A stretch of DNA of 52,039 bases from JBAXAB01 sp037142735 (GTDB lineage: Bacteria; Patescibacteriota; Minisyncoccia; Phycocordibacterales; CAIZLB01), in contig JBAXAB010000004.1 in assembly GCA_037142735.1 (NCBI GenBank), forward strand, positions 1 through 52,039, written 5' to 3'. Shown here in pieces: positions 7,264 through 16,458 of this stretch. Each line of letters starts with the position of its first letter. Within the stretch, counting starts at the first letter, position 1. A program made the position numbers and the translations under genes. A model generated the notes under the pieces. It did not search any database and was not told the DNA's origin. It worked only from the letters and a program-made list of their open reading frames with translations.

Positions 7264-7520
7264 TTCCCTTCCTCCTCAATAATTAATGGAATTGGTTTTT
7301 TAAATTGTTGTGCTTTTTTTACCTCAGTCTTTGAAAAAAGGTAAAAAGCCAAAATTATACACGCAAGAGATACAAGTATGAGCAGAGCAATACCGGTTTT
7401 TGCACTTTTAATAAGATTATTTTTAATAAGAAATTTAACTAAAGGTGATTCTCTTTTATCGCCAAAGGATCCTCTTGAAAGAGGAGACATATCTTGGTTA
7501 TCAAATTCTACAGATGACAT
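7257..7520 (-). CDS. Small single-span membrane protein upstream of pilin gene
   Basis: An 87-residue protein I cannot name. The N-terminal half is polar, followed by one membrane span (about 43-64, IALLILVSLACIILAFYLF) and a charged tail ending EEEGKW. The start MSSVEF is chosen because TATAAT (7532-7527) ends 6 bases before that ATG. The longer reading would have the -10 box inside its own first codons. It overlaps the pilin gene by 7 bases and is likely an accessory pilus or pilin-tethering protein by context only. Confidence 0.7.
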   Translation of the reverse strand: MSSVEFDNQDMSPLSRGSFGDKRESPLVKFLIKNNLIKSAKTGIALLILVSLACIILAFYLFSKTEVKKAQQFKKPIPLIIEEEGKW

Positions 7521-7538
7521 TGTTTTATTATACATCCT

Positions 7539-8546
7539 CTATTTTCGCTTTACAACCTCTTCTATGGCTTTCAAGATATATGCCTCCCCCATGCCATAAT
7601 GTTCTATCAGTTCATCAGGTGTGCCCGATTGACCAAATTTATCATGAACACCTATAAATTCCATAGGAACTGGATGTGCCATATTAGTGGTCAAAAACTC
7701 TGCCACGGCACTACCCATTCCGCCTGCAACTTGATGCTCTTCAACTGTGACGATTGCGCCTGTTTCCTCTGCCAGTCTTTTTACCGCTTCACCATCTAAA
7801 GGCTTAATAGTTGATAGATTCAAAACCGTTACTGCAACACCTTTCTTTTCAAGTTGCCTGGCAACCATAATAGCTTTATATACGAGTGCACCCGTAGCAA
7901 TTATTCCGACATCGGCACGCTCTTTTTTAAGTAGAGCCTTGTTTGCCTCATAAAAAATCTGCGCCTTCCCTATTTCAAATGGAGTTTCTTCACTTGTAAT
8001 TACTGGAGTTTTTTCTCGGGCCAACCTTAAATACACAGGTGTCTTCTGACCTGACTCTGCAACAGCCATTGTGGCTTTGCGCGCCTCGATGGCATCACAT
8101 GGTGAAATAACAGTCATATTTGGAATCACACGAGTAATAGCGATGTCTTCAATGGCTTGGTGGGTTCCTCCGTCAGGACCCACAGAAACACCCGCGTGAG
8201 AGCCCGCAATAATAACCTTACGATCGTTATAACAAATTGTAGTACGAATTTGTTCCCAATTTCTACCTGGACTAAACATGGCGTACGAACTAATGAATGG
8301 AATTTTACCCATCGCTGACATTCCCGAAGCAACAGAAGCGAGGTTTTGTTCACCAATTCCGATCTCGACAAATCTTTCTGGAAATTTGTTTTTAAATAAA
8401 TTCATCATGGTTGAATCAGTAAGATCAGCACATAAGCCAACTACATTTTTATTTTTTTCCGCTGCCAAGACAAGTCCTTCTCCAAAACCTTTACGGATTG
8501 GAACTTGTTCAATATCTTTATCAAAAATTTTTGGGTTTAGTTTCAT
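7539..8546 (-). CDS. Transketolase, C-terminal subunit
   Basis: The pyrimidine-binding and C-terminal domains of a two-gene transketolase, 335 residues. With its partner it moves two-carbon units between sugar phosphates using thiamine diphosphate. It has the conserved Glu that activates the cofactor (EIGIGEQNLASVASG), the loop HAGVSVGPDGGTHQAIED and the C-terminal fold with VTVEEH. It lies 6 bases after the N-terminal subunit gene. Split transketolases resemble E1 alpha/beta or DXS-related enzymes, but the Pro/His pattern here favours transketolase. Confidence 0.92.
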   Translation of the reverse strand: MKLNPKIFDKDIEQVPIRKGFGEGLVLAAEKNKNVVGLCADLTDSTMMNLFKNKFPERFVEIGIGEQNLASVASGMSAMGKIPFISSYAMFSPGRNWEQIRTTICYNDRKVIIAGSHAGVSVGPDGGTHQAIEDIAITRVIPNMTVISPCDAIEARKATMAVAESGQKTPVYLRLAREKTPVITSEETPFEIGKAQIFYEANKALLKKERADVGIIATGALVYKAIMVARQLEKKGVAVTVLNLSTIKPLDGEAVKRLAEETGAIVTVEEHQVAGGMGSAVAEFLTTNMAHPVPMEFIGVHDKFGQSGTPDELIEHYGMGEAYILKAIEEVVKRK

Positions 8547-8552
8547 TTGATT

Positions 8553-9449
8553 TTATTGGTGCTCACCGACAATTCGGCCATGAAGAGTCCTCAGTTCTTC
8601 AAGGGCGACTTCACCTTGCTTAGACTTATCAGGTGCACCACTCATATTTGAAATTCCTGGCGGCGCACCATGCCACTCGTAACGGCCTTCCATGTAGGAC
8701 ACTCCACGTCCTGGTACGGTATGAGCAATAATAACCGAAGGTCTATCAAAAATAGACTTAGCAGTTTCGATGGCTCCCACAATCGCCCGAACATCATGTC
8801 CGTCAATTTCTTGAACATGCCAATTGAAAGCTTTCCATTTATCATACAAAGGTGATAGTGGCATCACATCGTCCGTAAAACCATCTATTTGGATATTGTT
8901 TCTATCAACAATTGCAATAAGGTTACCAAGCTTTTCCTTGGCTGCCAACATAATCGCTTCCCAATTTTGTCCTTCATTTAATTCACCATCTCCTAAGAAA
9001 CAATATATAAATCTTTTGGTCACTCGCCCAAAATCCATTTTGTCAGCAATAGACATGCCAACAGCTTGAGATAAACCTGCACCGAGTGGGCCAGAACTTG
9101 TTTCGAGCATGGGTAAAAATTCTCGATGAGGATGACCTTGTAACCGTGACCCGAACTTACGTAAAGTTTTTAATTCTGAAACCGGAAAATAGCCACTGTG
9201 AGCCATGGTCGCATACAACACTGGACAAATGTGACCATTCGACAGAACAACCCTATCGCGCTCCGGCCAAGTTGGTTCATCAGACTTGTGACGAAGTTTA
9301 TGAAAATATAATGTGGCAAAAATATCCGACATATCCAAAGGACCAGCCGAGTGGCCAGACTTTGCCTCTAAGAGCATTTCAATAATTGATTGCCGAATGC
9401 GATTCGCTTTTTCTTCTATAAAAACAACTTGATTATCAGTGATCGACAT
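8553..9449 (-). CDS. Transketolase, N-terminal subunit
   Basis: The thiamine-diphosphate-binding half of the split transketolase, 298 residues. Visible features are KSGHSAGPLDMSD, RDRVVLSNGH, GPLGAGLSQAVGM and the cofactor motif GDGELNEGQNWEA ending in RNN, plus GHD. The start at 9449 (MSITD) is chosen over a GTG two codons upstream because TATAAT (9463-9458) ends 8 bases before it. It heads a unit with the C-terminal subunit, next to rpe and rpiB, so the enzymes of the non-oxidative pentose phosphate branch are grouped, though no transaldolase is visible. Confidence 0.92.
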   Translation of the reverse strand: MSITDNQVVFIEEKANRIRQSIIEMLLEAKSGHSAGPLDMSDIFATLYFHKLRHKSDEPTWPERDRVVLSNGHICPVLYATMAHSGYFPVSELKTLRKFGSRLQGHPHREFLPMLETSSGPLGAGLSQAVGMSIADKMDFGRVTKRFIYCFLGDGELNEGQNWEAIMLAAKEKLGNLIAIVDRNNIQIDGFTDDVMPLSPLYDKWKAFNWHVQEIDGHDVRAIVGAIETAKSIFDRPSVIIAHTVPGRGVSYMEGRYEWHGAPPGISNMSGAPDKSKQGEVALEELRTLHGRIVGEHQ

Positions 9450-9475
9450 ACCCACACATTATATCCTATCTTTAT

Positions 9476-10282
9476 CTATCGAAACAATGCTTTTAGTGTA
9501 TCAATCTCGACACTTGGTATATCGTGTTTAAAAATAGTTGAACCAATCACCAATCGATCGGTGCCCGCTTCAAATAATTTTAATGCATTTTTTTCATTAA
9601 TGCCGCCGTCTACGCTGATTTCTTTTTTATTCGGCAATGTCGCAATGTATTCTCTTAACTCTGCAATTCTCTCATATGCACGCTCGTCAAATTTGGCGCC
9701 TTGAAAACCAATATGAGGAATAGACATAACTTGGACGAAATTAAACTTCTCAACAAGAGGTTTGATAACTTCAAGCGGAGTATCCAACGTGACAGAAATT
9801 CCAACTTGATAAAAATCATCTTCGTTCTCCGGATCAAATCCATGATCTGTCTTTAACCTCTCAAGCATAGCCGCAAAACGAGCGAGACCCCTCTCATCGA
9901 AATTTGCATTGACCAAAGACGATGTATCATCACCCTTACTTGCCTTCCCAAAATGGGGAAAAAAACTTTCGATCTGGACCGTGATGCGATATGCTCCGGC
10001 CACAATCCATTCAAAAATATCTTTTTCAGGATGGGCCGTCATGAGATGAACTTCATAATCAACATCTTCCCATTGTGGAAAACCCATCTCACCAGTAATG
10101 ATCTGACTAAAAATTTTATCGTCTAACCACGGCCATGAAGTGTTTCCGACAAAAATACCATCACACACATCGATGTGTACATATCTAACATGCCCTGCTA
10201 CTTGGGCCACTTTATCTTCCAATTCATAAAAATCAACTGGGATGATAGCCGGCACGATTTCTGGTGTGAGTGTATCAGACAT
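9476..10282 (-). CDS. rpe: Ribulose-phosphate 3-epimerase, long form
   Basis: Interconverts ribulose 5-phosphate and xylulose 5-phosphate in a TIM barrel. The four metal-binding residues appear present in YVHIDVCDG, YEVHLMT and VDGGI. The phosphate-binding GSTIF motif is near the C-terminus. At 268 residues it is about 45 longer than usual, with extra segments at about residues 47-75 and 110-150. The N-terminal SADF-type motif reads IPVDF. These changes leave some room for a related sugar-phosphate substrate. It lies between rpiB and the transketolase genes. Confidence 0.85.
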   Translation of the reverse strand: MSDTLTPEIVPAIIPVDFYELEDKVAQVAGHVRYVHIDVCDGIFVGNTSWPWLDDKIFSQIITGEMGFPQWEDVDYEVHLMTAHPEKDIFEWIVAGAYRITVQIESFFPHFGKASKGDDTSSLVNANFDERGLARFAAMLERLKTDHGFDPENEDDFYQVGISVTLDTPLEVIKPLVEKFNFVQVMSIPHIGFQGAKFDERAYERIAELREYIATLPNKKEISVDGGINEKNALKLFEAGTDRLVIGSTIFKHDIPSVEIDTLKALFR

Positions 10283-10294
10283 ATTTTAAATTTA

Positions 10295-10759
10295 TTACCA
10301 GCTTAAAGTATCAATTTCTTTGATTCTGCGCACGTGTCTTTCATCGTTAGAGAATGGAGTATTCAACCACACGTCAACCGCTTTAATCATTTCATCGTGA
10401 GTGACAAATCGCGCGCCGATTGAAAGAACATTTGAATCGTTATGTTGTCGAGAAAGTTTAATAATCTCCATCGTCTTTCCATTATCTGTTTCTCCATAAT
10501 AAACTGCCGCTCGTACACCAGGAAAACGATTCGCGGTGACTGCTTCACCTTGGCCCGAACCACCAAATATTACAGCCTTACTGTGTGGATCAGCGGACAC
10601 GGAACGTGTTGCCATCACAATATATGGAACATAGTCGTCACCTGGAACCAATTTATCAGCTCCACAATCGTGCACCTCATGACCAGCATTTGCCAAATAT
10701 TTCTTTAAAATCTCTTTGTGTTCGAATCCTGCATGATCAGTGGCTAAAAATATTTTCAT
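10295..10759 (-). CDS. rpiB: Ribose-5-phosphate isomerase B
   Basis: Interconverts ribose 5-phosphate and ribulose 5-phosphate. The 154-residue protein shows ATDHAGFEHKE, GGSGQGEAVTANR and HNDSNVLSIGARF. The position of the E. coli catalytic Cys (CGTG) is Gly here, and Glu72 sits where mycobacterial RpiB has its catalytic Glu, so it is of the Glu type. It is 12 bases upstream of rpe and likely co-transcribed. An alternative call is the related LacA/LacB isomerase. Confidence 0.9.
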   Translation of the reverse strand: MKIFLATDHAGFEHKEILKKYLANAGHEVHDCGADKLVPGDDYVPYIVMATRSVSADPHSKAVIFGGSGQGEAVTANRFPGVRAAVYYGETDNGKTMEIIKLSRQHNDSNVLSIGARFVTHDEMIKAVDVWLNTPFSNDERHVRRIKEIDTLSW

Positions 10760-10833
10760 ATGTTTTCTATGGTTTATTTTTTTAAAGGAGATACATCATA
10801 CACCAAATTTCCTTTGTTCAAGTGTGGATAAAT

Positions 10834-11853
10834 TTACTTAATAGATTTACCTGCAGTCACCACGTGTCGAACGAGGGTGTGAGTGTAGCCCATTTCGTTG
10901 TCATACCACGCCAACACTTTGACGAGGTTACCATCAGCTACGCGTGTAAATGACAAGTCTCCGATTGAAGCATGTGTATTTCCGACAATGTCACTTGAAA
11001 CAAGAGGCTCTTCTGTGACAGTGAAAATTCCTGCCCACTTTGGGTCTTGCGCGGCTTTTTTCAAAATATCATTAATCTCTTGTGCTGTTGTTGGGCGCTT
11101 TGAAATAAAAGTTATGTCTACAATCGATCCAACAGGCACAGGAACTCGGATTGAAATACCGTCAAATTTTCCAGCGAGTTGCGGAAGAACTTTTGTCACC
11201 GCAACTGCAGCACCAGTTGATGACGGCACAATGTTTTGCGCAGCGGCACGACCCTCTCGGAAATCTTTTTTAGATGGACCGTCAACAATTGTCTGGCTCG
11301 CTGTGTATGCGTGCACAGTATTTAACAATGCTTTTTCGATTCCAACAGTTTCATCCAAAATCGCCATCAATGGACTTCCTGCATTTGTTGTACATGATGC
11401 GTTAGATGACACAACTGCGCCGGCAAGTGCATCCTCGTTCAACACCATCAAAACCGTCGCCTCAGTCGCATCCTTTGGATCTTCTTTTACTGGACCTGTG
11501 ATTACCACCTTCTTGGCACCAGCTGTAATATGAGCGCGAGCTTTTTCAAAGCTTGCGAATAGTCCAGTTGACTCAACCACGATATCAATTTTCATTGAAG
11601 CCCATGGTAAAGTCGCAGGATCCTTAACAGATGTGTAAGCAACAGTTTTTCCATTGATCACTAAATTTGAACCATCAATTTTTACTTCCAATCCGCTGTC
11701 TTTGTATACAGTGTCGTGCTTTAACAAATATGCAATGTTATTAATATCTCCAATGTCGTTAATTGCAACAATTTCAATTCCCGGATTTGTAATTGCTAAT
11801 TTCAAAAATGCTCGTCCAATTCGTCCTGCTCCGTTAATGGCTACTCGTATCAT
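10834..11853 (-). CDS. gap: Glyceraldehyde-3-phosphate dehydrogenase, type I
   Basis: The NAD-dependent glycolytic enzyme that makes 1,3-bisphosphoglycerate. The Rossmann start is INGAGRIGRAF, the catalytic Cys154 lies in SNASCTTN, and the C-terminal WYDNEMGY is present. At 339 residues it is standard. It precedes rpiB with a 74-base gap holding a TTATCCACA sequence. No phosphoglycerate kinase follows, unlike in many bacteria. Confidence 0.97.
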   Translation of the reverse strand: MIRVAINGAGRIGRAFLKLAITNPGIEIVAINDIGDINNIAYLLKHDTVYKDSGLEVKIDGSNLVINGKTVAYTSVKDPATLPWASMKIDIVVESTGLFASFEKARAHITAGAKKVVITGPVKEDPKDATEATVLMVLNEDALAGAVVSSNASCTTNAGSPLMAILDETVGIEKALLNTVHAYTASQTIVDGPSKKDFREGRAAAQNIVPSSTGAAVAVTKVLPQLAGKFDGISIRVPVPVGSIVDITFISKRPTTAQEINDILKKAAQDPKWAGIFTVTEEPLVSSDIVGNTHASIGDLSFTRVADGNLVKVLAWYDNEMGYTHTLVRHVVTAGKSIK

Positions 11854-11923
11854 GGTTTGTGTGTAAAATTAATACTTAATAAGAATAAGCCAATTTTACC
11901 TCAAAAACCTTTTAATTGCACAC

Positions 11924-13363
11924 TTACTCACTTAGGAGCTTTTTCACGGCTTCTTGGGCAATCTGTGGGTTTACAGCGCCTTTGGTTAGTTTCATAATCT
12001 GACCAATAAAAAATTGAAGGGCAACTTGTTTTCCAGCTTTAAAATCTGCAACCACATTAGGATTTGCTGACATTAATTCACGAATCATTTTATCCAAAGC
12101 TTCTGGATCATTCTTCTGAATCATGCCATTCTTTTCAGCAATTACTTTAGGGGAGCCTTCTGAACCATCCCAAATCATTGCGAGAATGTCTTTGGCGGAA
12201 CGAGATGACAGTTCTCCTGCTTTAATCATCGTGATAAGTTCAGAGAAGTTTTTTGTACTAATCACAATACCTTTATCAGTAAACTTCTTAACAAACCCGG
12301 CGATATCACTAGTCGTATAGTTAATTGCAAGCTTTATCAAATCAGCATCATTACCTAAAACACCAACAGCCTCTTCAAAGAATTTTCTAAAGTCTTCATC
12401 TTGGACAAACATTTCTGCATCTTCATCTTTCATGCCAAAAACAGATTTGTATCGAGCACGTTTTTCCCAAGGTAATTCGGGCAATTGTTTTTTAATAACA
12501 TCCGCTGCAAATTCCGGAATCTCTGAGATAAAAAGTTTCGGTAAATCCGGATCTGGGAAATATCTATAGTCATGCGAATCTTCTTTGATACGCTGTGAAA
12601 AAGTCTTGCCCGTGCTTTCATCAAAACCTCGAGTTTCCTGAACAACCTTTTCTCCTCTTTCAATTAAATCAATATGTCGTTCGATTTCATAGGCAATAGA
12701 TCGTTCTACAGATTTAAATGAATTTAGATTTTTAACCTCTACTTTTGTACCGAACTTATCCGTATCAGATACAGAAATATTGGCTTCTACTCGCATCTCC
12801 CCTTTTTCCATATTCGCTTCGCCTGCACCTACGTACCTTAATAACAATTGCAACTCTTTAGCAAATCTTGAGGCTGTTTCAGCATCATGAATGACAGGCT
12901 CAGTGACTAATTCCATCAAAGGTAAACTTGATCGATTAAAATCAACCAAGCTGAAATCCCCCTTATCATGACTTGATTTGGCAGTGTCTTCTTCTAGATG
13001 AATTCGGGTTAATTCAACACCAGCAAGCTTTCCACCAGTAATCAACGGGTGCGCATACTGACTAATCTGGTATGCCTTTGGGATATCAGGGTAGAAATAA
13101 TTTTTTCTATCCCATTCTGTAAAATCTGCAATCTTTGCACCAACTGCATGACCAATTTTGATCACATGCTCAACCGCTTTTTTATTAATCACAGGCAAAG
13201 TCCCTGGGTGACCCATACAAATTGGGCATACGTTTACATTTGGTTTTTCCTCGTCTGGATCGTTCTTGCAAGCACAAAACATCTTCGAAGCAGTCTTTAA
13301 TTCAGCGTGTATTTCCAAGCCAATAGTTGTGGTATAGGTTTTTCCGGATGGAGCGGTAGTCAT
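11924..13363 (-). CDS. gatB: Asp/Glu-tRNA amidotransferase subunit B
   Basis: The GatB subunit of the GatCAB complex, which converts Glu-tRNA(Gln) or Asp-tRNA(Asn) to the amidated form. The kinase-like domain opens with GLEIHAELKTASKMFCACKN, whose cysteines probably bind zinc. DFNRSSLPLMELVTEP and YRYFPDPDLP follow, and the last 130 residues are the helical tRNA-binding YqeY-like tail. The length, 479, is normal. gatA and gatC are not nearby. A TATATT sequence ends 8 bases before the ATG in the 16-base gap after obgE. Confidence 0.96.
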   Translation of the reverse strand: MTTAPSGKTYTTTIGLEIHAELKTASKMFCACKNDPDEEKPNVNVCPICMGHPGTLPVINKKAVEHVIKIGHAVGAKIADFTEWDRKNYFYPDIPKAYQISQYAHPLITGGKLAGVELTRIHLEEDTAKSSHDKGDFSLVDFNRSSLPLMELVTEPVIHDAETASRFAKELQLLLRYVGAGEANMEKGEMRVEANISVSDTDKFGTKVEVKNLNSFKSVERSIAYEIERHIDLIERGEKVVQETRGFDESTGKTFSQRIKEDSHDYRYFPDPDLPKLFISEIPEFAADVIKKQLPELPWEKRARYKSVFGMKDEDAEMFVQDEDFRKFFEEAVGVLGNDADLIKLAINYTTSDIAGFVKKFTDKGIVISTKNFSELITMIKAGELSSRSAKDILAMIWDGSEGSPKVIAEKNGMIQKNDPEALDKMIRELMSANPNVVADFKAGKQVALQFFIGQIMKLTKGAVNPQIAQEAVKKLLSE

Positions 13364-13379
13364 ACTTAATAAATATAGA

Positions 13380-14360
13380 TTATTTTAACAATTTAACAAG
13401 TGAATCACTAAATTTTTTGGTCAAATCAACATCGTACACTGAAATAACAAAAATCTTTTTACTTCTCCATTCTTCGTGGTCGGTCAAAGATTGATCAATC
13501 TTTTTCTGAGTTTCTTCAGGACCCAAAATATCATTTTTGGTTACCACAATGATTTCTTCTTTATCTAAAAGCTCCTTATCGAAATCTGCCAATTCGTCTC
13601 GGATCACTTTGTATGTAGCGAAAAGATCTTCGTTTTCACTTGAGATACAGTGAATGAGCATCTGAGTTCTGCGAATATGACGAAGGAATTTGTGTCCTAG
13701 ACCCTTTCCAGTTGAAGCTCCTTCGATAAGACCAGGAATGTCCGCAAGAATGTGACCGTACAGATCACCAAGATTTGGTTCCAGTGTAGTGAACTGATAC
13801 GCGCCAATTTTTGCACCTGCATTTGTAATCGCATTCAATAGAGACGTTTTCCCAGCATTTGGTAAACCAATAAGTCCAGCTGAGGCAATAATTTCTACTT
13901 CGATTGAAAAAGTTCCTTCGCCTCCTTCACGACCCTTAGTCGATTCTTCTGGTTTGGTATTGGTCGAAGCTTTAAAGTGTTCGTTTCCATAACCACCCTT
14001 TCCGCCTCGTAATAGCTGAGCTGTCTGACCCTCTTCGTCTAATTTATAGACTTCACCAGTGTCATTATTTGTAATGATGCTACCTATTGGGAAATCAATG
14101 AATAAGTCTTCACCTTGTCTACCCTTCTTGCTGCGATTTTCTCCAGGCTGCCCATTTTCAGCAAGCATCTCTTTAATATGAGTGTATTTTCCAAGTAAAA
14201 AAGTGTTGCGTACTGCTCGCGCGACAACATCTCCACCATTTCCTCCGTCTCCTCCTGCGGGACCTGAGTATTCTTTAAATTTTTCACTGAGCCAGCGGAC
14301 CACTCCGTCCCCTCCTCGTCCGGCCTTTAATCTTAATGTGAGTTCGTCTACGAAATGCAT
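13380..14360 (-). CDS. obgE: GTPase Obg
   Basis: A ribosome-associated GTPase acting in 50S assembly and stress signalling. The glycine-rich Obg fold occupies about residues 1-155 (RLKAGRGGDGVVRW, GPAGGDGGNGG). The G domain has G1 GLPNAGKTS, G3 DIPGLIEGA and G4 TKND. The 326-residue form lacks the extra C-terminal domain of some homologues. The start MHFVDEL is fixed by TATAGT (14375-14370) ending 9 bases before it, giving a leaderless message. It precedes gatB by 16 bases. Confidence 0.95.
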   Translation of the reverse strand: MHFVDELTLRLKAGRGGDGVVRWLSEKFKEYSGPAGGDGGNGGDVVARAVRNTFLLGKYTHIKEMLAENGQPGENRSKKGRQGEDLFIDFPIGSIITNNDTGEVYKLDEEGQTAQLLRGGKGGYGNEHFKASTNTKPEESTKGREGGEGTFSIEVEIIASAGLIGLPNAGKTSLLNAITNAGAKIGAYQFTTLEPNLGDLYGHILADIPGLIEGASTGKGLGHKFLRHIRRTQMLIHCISSENEDLFATYKVIRDELADFDKELLDKEEIIVVTKNDILGPEETQKKIDQSLTDHEEWRSKKIFVISVYDVDLTKKFSDSLVKLLK

Positions 14361-14417
14361 AATGTAGAGACTATAGCACAAATACTCAATTCTGCGGAAT
14401 CTTTGATTAAAGCGTGA

Positions 14418-15395
14418 CTACTCTTTTACTGGTAAAAACCCAGCTTCCTTAAACATTCCATTCACAAAGGCGATAGCACCCTCTTTGCTTTTGGCTACTG
14501 CAAGAAAAAGTCCTTTATGACAAAATACAGCATCTGACACACCCGAGACTTTAGCTAAATCTTCGTTACTTAATCCCGCCCACGTTTTTGGAAAATAAAT
14601 TCTTGATGCAAATTGACCCGAAGTTACACGAATGGCTTTAGCGGACCAATTCCCTCGCGCATCTGGGTACACCATGACCAACGGCTCTTTCATTTTTGAA
14701 AAACCGTAGCCTAAATATTGAGAAAGTATAATTACACGCCTATCTTTGGATTCCTTAAAACATTTCTCCGCAATTTTTTCTACTTGAATATAACCTTTTG
14801 CTTCATTAATAGACTGAAGAATTATGTGCTTAGCAAATGGGATCAAATTAAAAAATCCTCGGTCAAATTCTCCAGCTTCTTCGTTCACAGTCACTGATTT
14901 TGAAGGGTCCCTTCTTGAACATTCATTCTCCACAACATCACGAATTGTAAACGGGCGAACATCTTCGATGGTCTGACGATAAAGGTCCACCCCATTATCT
15001 TCAGCATCAATTGGAACCACCAGTTTTTCCTCTACTCTTTCCGCGACTTTTTGCGACCCGCACAGTTCTTTTCCATACTTTTTCCAGAATAATCCAAAGG
15101 CTGCATACTTCATACCATTTGCATGCGTAACTGAAACTTCCTGATGATGGTCAAATCTATCTTTTTTAGGATTGTAAACTCTGCCAATATCGAGAAGTAT
15201 GTCAGCCTCTGCCCACACTTTTGGATTTAGTGATCTTTTAATTTTAATCTGGCTCTTTGTGCACCCCTTTTTTTCCAAAAGTAAAACAGCACACGCTGTC
15301 CCAAATACATCATCCACGTGAAAATTGGCAGAATGAGTCACGATCAACTTTCCCGTCTTTTTCTTGGCAGACTTAGGCAACTTTTTCTTTGACAT
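14418..15395 (-). CDS. MYG1-family (UPF0160) predicted metal-dependent phosphohydrolase
   Basis: Members of this DHH-like family act on nucleic acids; eukaryotic MYG1 is an RNA exonuclease. Visible motifs are THSANFHVDDVFGTA near the N-terminus (family form HxGxFHxDE), DIGRVYNPKKDRFDHHQ and PIDAEDNGVD, the expected metal-binding acidic and His residues. I chose the start MSKKKLPKSA (325 residues), which overlaps the end of the upstream permease gene by 23 bases. A basic lysine-rich N-terminal segment precedes the domain. Its bacterial role is unknown. Confidence 0.8.
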   Translation of the reverse strand: MSKKKLPKSAKKKTGKLIVTHSANFHVDDVFGTACAVLLLEKKGCTKSQIKIKRSLNPKVWAEADILLDIGRVYNPKKDRFDHHQEVSVTHANGMKYAAFGLFWKKYGKELCGSQKVAERVEEKLVVPIDAEDNGVDLYRQTIEDVRPFTIRDVVENECSRRDPSKSVTVNEEAGEFDRGFFNLIPFAKHIILQSINEAKGYIQVEKIAEKCFKESKDRRVIILSQYLGYGFSKMKEPLVMVYPDARGNWSAKAIRVTSGQFASRIYFPKTWAGLSNEDLAKVSGVSDAVFCHKGLFLAVAKSKEGAIAFVNGMFKEAGFLPVKE

Positions 15396-16404
15396 ATTCT
15401 TGATAGACACGGATAAGGGTAAATAGGAAAGCAAGGATAGCAGGACCTAGTATCAAGCCTCCAGGACCCAGGGTGATAATTCCCCCTAAAATTGAAAACA
15501 AAATAAGGAGAGGGTGGATATTTGAACCCCGCTGGATCATGCGAGGACCCAAGAAGGTGTCATTATATGTGAACAGAATTGGGCAATAAATCATAAAACC
15601 AATCCAAGCATACGGGAAGTTTCCTCCAAAAATAAATAGATAGACTGTCGCAGGCACCCACACAATACTGGGCCCTGCTCCCGGAAATAATGCGAGCAAC
15701 GCAACAATGATTGCGCACAGAGCGACATTAGGTACACCAAAGATTAAGAATCCAATAGCAACAACCAAGGCTTGAAGGGCTGCAACAATGAGAGATCCTA
15801 GAACAATCGAATTTACTGATGTGTTGAATGAATCCATGACCCTTTCGTCGTCTTTGCGTGGAAGTGGTGACAAATCAATAACATGTTCTTTGAATTTCTC
15901 TCCATCACGTAAAAAGTAGTATAGGGCCAGTAGAGCCAAAAACAATTTAGCTACAAAAGAAACTGTGCCTGCAAAGAAACTTCCGAGATTATTAATTACA
16001 TAAAGCGCACCTTCTCCAATTTTAGCTCTCGCATCAAAAGTAAATTGTGGGAATACTCGCTGAGCGTATAATTCTACAAAATTATTAATTTTTTCAAACG
16101 AGACAACACTGTGATTGGCCAATGCGAGGTAAAAATTTTCAGTTTCAATAAAGACACTCTGAAGAATAAAGACGAGAGGCAAGATGACGGCGAAAATAAA
16201 TAAGACCAGAGTTACAGTGGCAGCCAACGTCTTGCGATCCTTAAACTTTAATAAGAAAAATCTATACACTGGACCCAAAATAATAGCCAAGATACCAGCG
16301 ATCGCCAGTACCCCTACAAATGGCCACAATACGTAGAGGGCCACGGCAGACACGACTAAAATGATGGTGGTAAAGTAGGTTAAATTGACGCCTTGTGGTT
16401 TCAT
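15373..16404 (-). CDS. AI-2E transporter family membrane protein
   Basis: A 343-residue polytopic protein with about seven or eight hydrophobic spans. It has the family layout: paired N-terminal spans, a soluble segment at about 95-140, then GPGGLILGPAI near the end. Family members export diverse small molecules or exchange ions, so the autoinducer name should not be taken literally. TATAGT (16418-16413) ends 8 bases before the ATG and overlaps the divergent promoter of the secreted protein at 16459. Confidence 0.82.
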   Translation of the reverse strand: MKPQGVNLTYFTTIILVVSAVALYVLWPFVGVLAIAGILAIILGPVYRFFLLKFKDRKTLAATVTLVLFIFAVILPLVFILQSVFIETENFYLALANHSVVSFEKINNFVELYAQRVFPQFTFDARAKIGEGALYVINNLGSFFAGTVSFVAKLFLALLALYYFLRDGEKFKEHVIDLSPLPRKDDERVMDSFNTSVNSIVLGSLIVAALQALVVAIGFLIFGVPNVALCAIIVALLALFPGAGPSIVWVPATVYLFIFGGNFPYAWIGFMIYCPILFTYNDTFLGPRMIQRGSNIHPLLILFSILGGIITLGPGGLILGPAILAFLFTLIRVYQEYVKEKVA

Positions 16405-16458
16405 ATGCCTATACTATAATACATTTCATAACATTTATTAAGTAATTTAAAAAGACAT
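16405..16458. promoter_or_regulatory. Overlapping divergent -10 region
   Basis: The sequence CCTATACTATAATA (16408-16421) reads as TATACT/TATAAT on plus and TATAGT on minus. The divergent genes at 16404 and 16459 therefore share one -10 region, leaderless on the left and with a leader of about 35-40 nt on the right. Confidence 0.6.
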
